Source: Pseudomonadota bacterium (lineage in GTDB: Bacteria; Desulfobacterota; Desulfovibrionia; Desulfovibrionales; Desulfovibrionaceae). From it: a stretch of DNA of 47,616 nucleotides. The stretch is from positions 1 through 47,616 of the forward strand of contig JAEYTO010000091.1 of the NCBI GenBank assembly GCA_023433925.1. Direction: 5' to 3'. How positions within the stretch are numbered: the stretch's first letter is position 1; each line of letters begins with the position of its first letter. Below the pieces are notes generated by a model. The model had not been told where the DNA came from and did not search any database. It was given only the letters and a program-made list of their open reading frames with translations. Made by a program: the position numbers and the translations under genes. Positions 25,510 through 32,654 of this stretch are shown here, piece after piece.

Positions 25510-28143
25510 ATGCGCGAACTCCTCCCGCTCCTGCCGCGGCCCAGCCGCTACGTCGGCACCGAATGGGGCTCGGTGCGCAAGGACCCGTCAGCGGTGTCCG
25601 CGCGCCTGGCCCTGGCCTTCCCTGACCTGTACGAGGTGGGCATGTCCTACCTTGGCCAGAAGATCCTTTACTCCATCGTGAACAAGCGGCCCGAGTTCTG
25701 GGCCGAGCGGGTCTACAGCCCGGACGTCGAGGCCGCGGCCGTGCTCCGCGAGCACGGGGTTCCGCTGGCCACGCTCGAATCCGATACGCCGCTGGGACGG
25801 CTCGACGCCGTGGCCTTCCACATCACGCACGAGCTTTGCTACACGAACGTGCTGCTCATGCTCGACCTGGCCGGCATCCCGCTACGCGCCGAGCACAGGG
25901 ACGAGAGCCACCCGCTGGTCATGGCCGGCGGCGGGGCGGTCTTCAACGCCGAGCCCCTGGCGCCCTTCATGGACATCATGGTCCTGGGCGACGGCGAGGT
26001 CGTTCTGTGCGAGCTCATGGCCGAAATCGCCAGGAGCAAACGGGAAAAGATCGGCAGACGCGAACTGCTCCTGTGCCTCAAGGACCTGCCGGGCGTGTAC
26101 GTGCCCGCGTTCTTCGAGTTCCAGGGACCGGGTAGGCCGCTGCGGCCCCTTGTCCAGGGCCACGAGCGCGTGGACAAGGCCGTGGTGTCCGACCTGGACC
26201 AGGCCGAGTTCCCCCGCGAGCCGGTCATGTCCCTGGGTCAGGCCGTGCACGACCGGCTGACCGTGGAGATCGCCCGCGGCTGCACGCGCGGCTGCCGCTT
26301 CTGCCACGCCGGCATGGTCTACCGGCCCGTGCGCGAGCGCGGCCTGGACCGGCTAGACGAGATCATCGGCCAGAGCCTGACGGGCACGGGCTACCAGGAA
26401 GTCTCCTTCCTGTCCCTGTCCACGGGCGACTACTCGGCCCTGGATGCGCTCTTCGAGCAGAGCTTCGAGCGCTGCATGCGCGAGCAGGTCTCCATCTCGC
26501 TGCCGTCGCTGCGCGTGGGCTCCATCTCCGGCAGGCTCATGGGCCTCATGTCGCGCATCCGGCGCACGGGCGTGACGCTGGCCCCCGAGGCCGGCAGCCA
26601 GCGGCTGCGCGACGTGATCAACAAGGGCATCGGCGAGGAGGATCTGCTGGCCCACGTGCGCAGGCTGTTCGACAACGGCTGGCAGCAGGTCAAGCTCTAC
26701 TTCATGATCGGCCTGCCCACGGAGACCGAGGAGGACGTGCGGGCCATCGTGGACCTGTGCCGCAAGGTCGAGCAGCAGGGCAAGGGCGCCAGGCGTTTGC
26801 AGGTCACGCTGGCCGTCTCGCCCTTCGTGCCCAAGCCGCACACGCCCTTCCAGTGGGAGCGCCAGGCCCCGCGCGAGGAGATCCAGGCCAAGATCGCGCT
26901 GCTCAAGGACATCCTGCGGCCGTACAGGCGCATCAAGCTGCGCTGGCACGAGCCGGACATGAGCTTCCTGGAGGGCGTGTTCTCCCGCGCCGGCCGCGAG
27001 CTGGCGCCCGTGGTGGAGCGCGCGTACCGCAAGGGCGCGCTGTTCACGAGCTGGGTGGACCAGCTCGATTTGGGCAAGTGGCTGGAGGCCCTGGACGAGG
27101 AGGGCCTGCGCGCCGAGGATTTCCTGCGCGGGCGCGGCGAGGACGAGCCTCTGCCCTGGGACCACCTCAATCCCGGCGTGACGCGCACGTTCCTGCTCAC
27201 CGAGCGCAGGCGCGCCCTGGAGGGCAAGGTCACGCCCGACTGCCGCTACGACGCCTGCCGCAACTGCGGGGTCTGCGCCTTTCAGGGCCGGACCTCGTCG
27301 CTCGCCCAGATCAAGGACGCCGAGCTGCGGCCGCTGCTCGTGTTCCCGGAACGCGACCAGACCCCGGAGCCCGAGGCGGCCATGGCGGAAGACATCTCCG
27401 GGGATGGCGCGCGAACGCTTTCCGCGCCCGGAGCAAAGGGAGCGGAGGGAACGGCCGGGCGCGCGCCCAGGCCTAACGTGTCCGAGGCGCTTACGCGCAA
27501 GGCCGGCCACTTCCGCGTCTGGTTCTCCAAGACCGGCCCGGCGGCCTGGCTGTCCACCCTGGAGCTGCAAGCCGTGTTCGAGCGCTGCCTGCGCCGGGCC
27601 GGCGTCAAGCCGTCCTTTTCCAAGGGCTTCCACCCCTTGCCGCTCGTCTCTTTTGGCCGGGCCCTGCCCGTGGGCGTGGAGAGTCTGGTGGAGTGGTTCA
27701 ACCTGTTCACCCGCGAGGAGTACTCGCCCGAAGGGCTCGCGCGGCTGCTGGCCCCGACCCTGCCCGAGGGCTTGTGGCTTGAGCGCGTGGAGCGGCTGTC
27801 CATGGGCCGCCGCCAGCCCCAGGCCGTGGCCGAGGAGTTCGAGGTGGAGTTCACGGGTCCGGCGGAGCGGGCAGGGGAGTTCCGCGCGGCCTGGGAAGCC
27901 TTTGTCCGCTCCGACAGCTTCCCGGTGGTGCGCGAGACCAAGCGCGGCCACAGCGCCATGGACCTCAAGAAGGTCATGAGCGTGCTGGAGGCCGGCGAGC
28001 GGCGCGCGCGCCTGTCCTGCGACTGGAGCGCGCGCTACGTGAGCCCGCTGTTCGCCGTGCGCGAGGTGCTCAAGTCCATCCCGCCCACGGAGCTGCGCGT
28101 GGTCAAGACGGCCCAGCGCTTCGGCGAGCCCGGCGCGGCCTGA
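25510..28143 (+). CDS. Fused radical SAM protein (TIGR03960) with DUF2344/TIGR03936 domain
   Basis: 877 residues. An N-terminal cobalamin-binding-like region (GMSYLGQKILYSIVN; MAGGGAVFNAEP) is followed by a radical SAM core with C258-x3-C262-x2-C265 (CTRGCRFC) at about 245-480, a Cys motif near 585-597 (CRYDACRNCGVC) and, after a Pro/Ala-rich linker, a DUF2344 domain at about 670-870 (FRVWFSKTGPAAWLSTLELQ, SKGFHPLPLVSFG). In many genomes these are one protein or two neighbours; the exact reaction is not established, though a tRNA or ribosomal RNA modification role has been suggested by context. The ATG at 25510 follows AGGAATAGT. Confidence 0.92.
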   Translation: MRELLPLLPRPSRYVGTEWGSVRKDPSAVSARLALAFPDLYEVGMSYLGQKILYSIVNKRPEFWAERVYSPDVEAAAVLREHGVPLATLESDTPLGRLDAVAFHITHELCYTNVLLMLDLAGIPLRAEHRDESHPLVMAGGGAVFNAEPLAPFMDIMVLGDGEVVLCELMAEIARSKREKIGRRELLLCLKDLPGVYVPAFFEFQGPGRPLRPLVQGHERVDKAVVSDLDQAEFPREPVMSLGQAVHDRLTVEIARGCTRGCRFCHAGMVYRPVRERGLDRLDEIIGQSLTGTGYQEVSFLSLSTGDYSALDALFEQSFERCMREQVSISLPSLRVGSISGRLMGLMSRIRRTGVTLAPEAGSQRLRDVINKGIGEEDLLAHVRRLFDNGWQQVKLYFMIGLPTETEEDVRAIVDLCRKVEQQGKGARRLQVTLAVSPFVPKPHTPFQWERQAPREEIQAKIALLKDILRPYRRIKLRWHEPDMSFLEGVFSRAGRELAPVVERAYRKGALFTSWVDQLDLGKWLEALDEEGLRAEDFLRGRGEDEPLPWDHLNPGVTRTFLLTERRRALEGKVTPDCRYDACRNCGVCAFQGRTSSLAQIKDAELRPLLVFPERDQTPEPEAAMAEDISGDGARTLSAPGAKGAEGTAGRAPRPNVSEALTRKAGHFRVWFSKTGPAAWLSTLELQAVFERCLRRAGVKPSFSKGFHPLPLVSFGRALPVGVESLVEWFNLFTREEYSPEGLARLLAPTLPEGLWLERVERLSMGRRQPQAVAEEFEVEFTGPAERAGEFRAAWEAFVRSDSFPVVRETKRGHSAMDLKKVMSVLEAGERRARLSCDWSARYVSPLFAVREVLKSIPPTELRVVKTAQRFGEPGAA

Positions 28144-28154
28144 CAGTATGGGGA

Positions 28155-28226
28155 AGCATCGACTGTCTGCACGGCGACCGCGACTTCGAGGCCCTGGCCC
28201 AGGTCGCTGAACTCGAATTCCTTTGA
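28155..28226 (+). pseudogene. Possible VapC-type PIN domain tail (remnant)
   Basis: A short frame ending in a stop reads IDCLHGDRDFEALAQVAEL and then EFL, close to the C-terminal end of VapC toxins, where the Asp of D-x-D-F is catalytic. No start or upstream domain is present; it begins just after the radical SAM stop. The match is only about 20 residues, so this is tentative. The remainder of this 258-base gap shows no gene. Confidence 0.35.
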
Positions 28227-28401
28227 GCTCGTCGTGCTCCAAGCCATGCAATCGGCCGATATCCTTGCCTCAAGCCGCCGGGCCTGTTAGGAAAGAATAC
28301 GCGTGAGTCCCGGCCCGGCCCGTGAATGGCTTCGGGCATGGAGCGCGGGTCGGAGAGCGACGGATCCCCTTGTTCGACGCAGCACATTCAAGGAGGCGTA
28401 C

Positions 28402-28671
28402 ATGAGCGTGGACCCCAAGGCCCTGGAAGGAAAGATCAAGCAGCTCTATCCCGAGATCGGCAAGTACGGCATCGACATGAGCAGCCGCTGGGACGACGTG
28501 ACGCAGTCCTGGATGATCCGGCTCGCCAAGGGCGACAACACGCTGGAGACGCACATCGAGCCGCAGGATGCCCAGGATTGCCTGGGCGGCGCCAAATGCG
28601 TCTACCTCGGCGCCCAGATCGGGCGCTTCGTGCAGGACTACTGCCTGCTCGACGACAAGTCCTGCCGCTAG
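28402..28671 (+). CDS. Small conserved hypothetical protein with four Cys
   Basis: 89 residues with an AAGGAGG ribosome site 6 bases before the ATG and a strong terminator after the stop. It has Cys60, Cys66, Cys81 and Cys88 in the C-terminal third and a polar N-terminus (DPKALEGKIKQLYPEIGKYG). No signal peptide. The Cys set could bind a metal or form disulfides. I do not recognise a named family. Confidence 0.8.
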   Translation: MSVDPKALEGKIKQLYPEIGKYGIDMSSRWDDVTQSWMIRLAKGDNTLETHIEPQDAQDCLGGAKCVYLGAQIGRFVQDYCLLDDKSCR

Positions 28672-28695
28672 GCTCCCGTGATGCCGAACGTTCGA

Positions 28696-28722
28696 GCGAG
28701 GGGCGCGCCCCTCGCTTTTTTT
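28696..28722 (+). terminator. Rho-independent terminator
   Basis: Perfect palindrome GCGAGGGGCG/CGCCCCTCGC followed by seven T. Confidence 0.92.
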
Positions 28723-28756
28723 CGTCGTGCGCGGCAAGACCTTTCCCACGCAATCA

Positions 28757-28784
28757 TTGACAGCCGCCCGTGAGATTCTAGTAC
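28757..28784 (+). promoter_or_regulatory. Probable sigma-70 promoter of the M16 peptidase
   Basis: TTGACA, 16 bases, TAGTAC. Predicted start about 35 bases before the ATG at 28825. Confidence 0.55.
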
Positions 28785-28824
28785 GCTAGCCAATAATTCA
28801 CCGCCAAGGAGGATCGAGTGCGTC

Positions 28825-31497
28825 ATGCGAATACCATACATATTGTTGCTCATGGGGGTGCTGGCCGTGGCCGCCTTGGGTAGCGCCCAGGCCCAGGCGC
28901 GGGCCGAGAAGAAGGCCACGCCCCTGCCTGAGACCGGGATGATCGCCGAGCCCCGGATCGTGGTGCTGGAGAACGGGCTGACCGTGCTCGTGCTGGAGGA
29001 CTCGCGCTTCCCCCTGGCCTCGGTGCGCCTCTACGTGCGGGCCGGATCGGCCTACGAGGACCCGGCCAAGGCCGGCATCAGCCACGTGCTGGAGCACATG
29101 GTCTTCAAGGGCACGGAGAAGCGCAAGCCGGGCGAGATCGCGGCGGCCATCGAGGGCGTGGGCGGCTACCTCAACGCGGCCACGAGCTTCGACTACACGG
29201 TCTACTACGTGGACGTGCCCGCGGAGCAGTGGCGCCTGGGCCTGGACGTCATCAAGGACATGACCTTCGGCGCGACCGTGGACCCCGCCGAGCTTGAGCA
29301 GGAGAAGAATGTGGTCCTGTCCGAGCTGGAGCGGGGCGAGGACAACCCCGACCAGCTCATGTTCAAGACCATGCAGTCCATGGTCTGGGACGGCAGCACC
29401 TATCGCTGGCCCATCATCGGCACCCGCGAGAGCATCAAGTCCATCGCCCGGGACGACATCAAGGGCTATGTGCGCGCCCGTTACCAGCCGCAATCCATGC
29501 TCCTCGTGGTGGCCGGCAAGGTCGACTCCAAGGCGGTCATCGAGGAGGCCAAGGCGGTCTACGGCGGCCTGCGCAACGACCGCTTCCTGACCCCGCCGCA
29601 GCCCTTCACGCTTCAGGCCAAGGGGCCGGGACCGCGGGTGCGCGTCTCGGAGGGCGACTGGAACAAGGTCTACCTGTCCGTGGCCTTCCCCATTCCGGGC
29701 CTGCGCTCGGACGAGACCGTGGGCCTGGACGTGTTCGCGCACATGCTCGGCGGCGACAGGACCTCGCTGCTCTACAACCGCTTCAAGTACGAGAAGCGCC
29801 TGGTGGACGAGATCTCGGCCTTCTCCATGACCCTTGAGCGCGGCGGGCTCCTGTACATCTCGGCCACGCTCGACGCGGCCAAGGTGGCCCCGTTCTGGGC
29901 CGAGCTCGTGACCACTTTCGCCGGCCTGGAGGCCGCCGGGTTCACGGACCAGGAGCTGGAGCGGGCCAAGCTCAACCTGGAGGACAGCCTGTTCCAGGCC
30001 AAGGAGACGCTCTCGGGCCTGGCCTCCAAGGTCGGCTACTTCCAGTTCTTCGAGGGCAGCGTGACGCAGGCCGAGGAGAACTACCTCTACGGCCTGCGCA
30101 ACGTGGACAAGCCGCAGATCCAGGGCCTGCTCGACGCCTACTTCCAGCCCGACAAGCTCGCGGCCGTCGTGCTCGCGCCGCGCGGTGCCGCCCTGGACGC
30201 CAGGACCCTGGAGGCTAAGGTGGCCAAGGGCTGGCCGCGTGTCGAGACCGAGAAGGCCAAGATCATGGAGACGGCGGCCGCCGGCGCCGAGGTGATCCCG
30301 GTTGGCGCCAGCAGCGTGGTGCTCCTGCCCGACGCGACCCTGCCCTACACGGCCTTCAGCGTGTCCTGGCCGGGCGGCGACGGCCTTATCGACCCGGGCC
30401 AGGCCGGCCTCACGGAGCTGGCCGCCAAGGTGCTCATCCGGGGCGCCGAGGAACTCTCGGCCCAGGGCGTGCAGGAGTTCCTCGCCGACCGGGCCGCGTC
30501 CATGTCCGCCGCGGCCGGCCGCGAGACGTTCTCCCTCTCCGCCAAGTACCCGAGCCGCTTCGAGGCGGACATGCTCGGGCTCGTGGAGAGCGTGCTGACC
30601 ACCCCGGCCGTGGCCGAGGACGAGCTGGACCGCGCCAGGGACGAGATCCTGGCCGAGATCAAGCAGCGCGAGGACCAGCCCACCGGGCTGGCCTTCCGGC
30701 GCATGTTCCCCTTCCTGTTCTCGGGCCGGGGCTACGGCATCTTCCACCAGGGCACGCCCGAGACCCTGACCGGCCTGGACCGCAAGAACGTGCTGGCCTA
30801 CTGGAAGGAGCAGGCCCGCGAGCCCTTCGTGCTCGCCGTGTGCGGCACCTTCGACCGCGAGGCCGTCCTGCGGCTGGCCAAGAGCCTGGAGAAGTCCCTG
30901 GGCGCGCCCGAACCGGCCTACTCCTTCGGCGCGCCCAAGTGGAACGCCGAGCGCGTGCTACCGCTCACGCTGCCTGGACGCAACCAACTGCACATCCTGC
31001 GCGTGTTCCCGGTGCCGGGCGAGGGCCATCCGGACTCGGCGGGCCTGGAGCTCATGCGCGCGGCCCTGGCGGGCCAGAGCGGCATCCTGTTCCGCGACCT
31101 GCGCGACAGGCAGGGTCTGGGCTATACCGTGACGGCCTTCACCTGGCAGGCCCCCAACGTGGGCTTCATGGCCTTCTACATCGGCACGGATCCGGCCCGG
31201 AAGGACCAGGCCCTGGCGGGCTTCGACCAGGCCATCGCCAACCTGCGCGAGCAGGCCCTGCCCAAGGAGGAGCTGGAGCGGGCCAAGAACCTCCTGTGGG
31301 GCGACTACTACCGCGATCACCAGAGCCTGCTCTCCCGCAGCCGCGAAGCCTCCGGCCTCAAGGTCAAGGGCCTGGACCTGGGCTACAACCGCGAGCTCAT
31401 CGCCAAGGCCCAGGAACTCTCGCCCGAGGACATCCGCGCATTGGCGGAAAGGTACCTGGTCATGGACGCCTCGTACCTCGTGCTCGTGCAGCCTTAA
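28825..31497 (+). CDS. M16-family zinc metallopeptidase, double-length, exported
   Basis: 890 residues. Residues 1-24 are a signal peptide. The first M16 half holds the inverted zinc motif H87-V-L-E90-H91 and the third ligand Glu167, exactly 76 residues after the second His, so the site is complete. The second half (about 470-890) is M16-like without the zinc motif but with the RDRQGLGYTVTAFTW type substrate-clamp motif, as in fused alpha/beta M16 peptidases. It should act in the periplasm on short peptides. AAGGAGG lies 12 bases upstream of the ATG, rather far. It has its own promoter. Confidence 0.94.
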   Translation: MRIPYILLLMGVLAVAALGSAQAQARAEKKATPLPETGMIAEPRIVVLENGLTVLVLEDSRFPLASVRLYVRAGSAYEDPAKAGISHVLEHMVFKGTEKRKPGEIAAAIEGVGGYLNAATSFDYTVYYVDVPAEQWRLGLDVIKDMTFGATVDPAELEQEKNVVLSELERGEDNPDQLMFKTMQSMVWDGSTYRWPIIGTRESIKSIARDDIKGYVRARYQPQSMLLVVAGKVDSKAVIEEAKAVYGGLRNDRFLTPPQPFTLQAKGPGPRVRVSEGDWNKVYLSVAFPIPGLRSDETVGLDVFAHMLGGDRTSLLYNRFKYEKRLVDEISAFSMTLERGGLLYISATLDAAKVAPFWAELVTTFAGLEAAGFTDQELERAKLNLEDSLFQAKETLSGLASKVGYFQFFEGSVTQAEENYLYGLRNVDKPQIQGLLDAYFQPDKLAAVVLAPRGAALDARTLEAKVAKGWPRVETEKAKIMETAAAGAEVIPVGASSVVLLPDATLPYTAFSVSWPGGDGLIDPGQAGLTELAAKVLIRGAEELSAQGVQEFLADRAASMSAAAGRETFSLSAKYPSRFEADMLGLVESVLTTPAVAEDELDRARDEILAEIKQREDQPTGLAFRRMFPFLFSGRGYGIFHQGTPETLTGLDRKNVLAYWKEQAREPFVLAVCGTFDREAVLRLAKSLEKSLGAPEPAYSFGAPKWNAERVLPLTLPGRNQLHILRVFPVPGEGHPDSAGLELMRAALAGQSGILFRDLRDRQGLGYTVTAFTWQAPNVGFMAFYIGTDPARKDQALAGFDQAIANLREQALPKEELERAKNLLWGDYYRDHQSLLSRSREASGLKVKGLDLGYNRELIAKAQELSPEDIRALAERYLVMDASYLVLVQP

Positions 31498-31540
31498 ATC
31501 GAGCCAAGAGACAAGGGCGGCCGACGCCGCCGGAAAGCAA

Positions 31541-31578
31541 GCGAACAGGGACAGCGGGGTGCCGCTGTCCCTGTTCGC
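31541..31578. terminator. Perfect 17-bp hairpin, transcript end or small RNA
   Basis: GCGAACAGGGACAGCGG pairs perfectly with CCGCTGTCCCTGTTCGC around the loop GGTG. It lies 44 bases after the M16 stop. No T run follows (ATTGCCGCGGCAT, itself a small palindrome). The rest of the 332-base gap to the receiver gene holds only that gene's promoter. Confidence 0.6.
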
Positions 31579-31710
31579 ATTGCCGCGGCATGCAGTGACT
31601 TGGGGCCTGAAGAGCACTGCTGACGACATGCACGGATCGTCGACCACGAGTCTCGCGAGCGCGCAAAGCAATCAGCCGTTCCGATAAAGATGGAAAAATA
31701 ACGATACTTG

Positions 31711-31738
31711 TTGACACACACGCTTCAATGCGTACTGT
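31711..31738 (+). promoter_or_regulatory. Sigma-70 promoter of the receiver gene
   Basis: TTGACA, 16 bases, TACTGT. Predicted start near 31745, giving a leader of about 85 nt. Confidence 0.6.
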
Positions 31739-31829
31739 GCGGCAAGGTAAGGCCTGCCAGTCGCGCGAAATTCCGAATGGCTGAAGCGCGACATCCCTCC
31801 ACCTTCCAGATCATGGGAGGACGAGCGAA

Positions 31830-32210
31830 GTGATGGACAAGCCGCTATGTCTCATTGTCGAGGACGAGCCCATCTATTTAGTCATCATTGCTGAAGTACT
31901 GGAGTCGCTGGGATACGGCACGCTCGCGGCGCGTAGCGAGAGGGAGGCCATGGGCCTGCTGCGCAGCGCCGAGCCCGCCCTCGTGATCATGGACATCCAT
32001 CTTCACGGCAGGCCCAGCGGCATCGAGCTCATCCGCTTCATCAGGGCCGGCGGAGAGAGCGGCGGCTGCGTGCCCATCATCGGGGTCTCGGCCGCGGATT
32101 TCAGCGAAACGCACGCGCCGGAGGCCTCCGGCCCCAAGGGCATGAACGCCTTCGTGTCCAAGCTTCGCCTGGTGCAAGGCCTGGCCGAGGCCGTGCGCAA
32201 GGTGGCCTAG
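31830..32210 (+). CDS. Single-domain response regulator (receiver only)
   Basis: 126 residues, one receiver domain and no output domain. Acidic pair Glu11/Asp12 (VEDEP), phosphoacceptor Asp55 (IMDIHLHG), Ser87 (GVSAAD) and Lys111 (FVSKL) are all present, so it should be phosphorylated. The start is GTG at 31830 (GGGAGG 9 bases upstream) or the next codon, ATG at 31833. No kinase is adjacent. Proteins of this size act in phosphorelays or bind targets such as motors. Confidence 0.9.
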   Translation: MMDKPLCLIVEDEPIYLVIIAEVLESLGYGTLAARSEREAMGLLRSAEPALVIMDIHLHGRPSGIELIRFIRAGGESGGCVPIIGVSAADFSETHAPEASGPKGMNAFVSKLRLVQGLAEAVRKVA

Positions 32211-32223
32211 CGGTCCTCGGCGG

Positions 32224-32493
32224 TCACTTGCCTTCCTTGAGGATGAGCCTGGCCACCTCGGGATCGTAGGCCTTGTCGGGATCGAAGGCCTGCTTGTCCT
32301 TGCCCTGCCCCTTGTACATGGCTTGGGCGCGCTTGATGGAGCTGTAGGGCACCCAGCCGTGGTCCTCCCACAGCCTGGGGTCGTCGGCGCTCCACAGCCG
32401 GAACCACAGGTTGCCGTCCTCGTCCTTCACATACATGCGCACGCGCTTGTTCTGCGGAAAGGGGTAATAGAAGAGCCCCTTGTCGTCTTGCAT
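32224..32493 (-). CDS. Small conserved hypothetical protein
   Basis: 89 residues from ATG at 32493, which has GGAGA 7 bases upstream; an ATG at 32505 has none. Rich in Trp, Tyr and Lys (LFYYPFPQNKRVRMYVKDED; LWFRLWSADDPRLWEDHGWV), no signal peptide, no Cys. Convergent with the receiver gene, 13 bases between stops. A MITE-like repeat lies directly upstream. Function unknown. Confidence 0.75.
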   Translation of the reverse strand: MQDDKGLFYYPFPQNKRVRMYVKDEDGNLWFRLWSADDPRLWEDHGWVPYSSIKRAQAMYKGQGKDKQAFDPDKAYDPEVARLILKEGK

Positions 32494-32537
32494 CGTCTTC
32501 TCCATGATGTGTGGGTGCGGCCCGTCGCGGCGAGGCC

Positions 32538-32652
32538 AGAGCATCTGCTTCTGAAAATGCTCCGCAAGCCATGCGCCGGCGTGGCTTGCCGCCGCGCAGG
32601 CGCAATCCGCTTGCGCCGTCAATGCCGGAGCGAGCGTCTCGAAGTCAATCCG
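32538..32652 (-). repeat. MITE-like repeat, reverse orientation (copy 3)
   Basis: Reverse of the copy at 42281-42402: starts AGAGCATCTGCTTCTGAAAA, contains GCAAGCCATGC/GCGTGGCTTGC and GGCGCAA/TTGCGCC stems, and ends GAGCGTCTCGAAGTCAA. It lies between the GGDEF-TPR gene and the small protein downstream of it, and ends 2 bases from the GGDEF-TPR stop codon. Confidence 0.85.
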
Positions 32653-32654
32653 TT

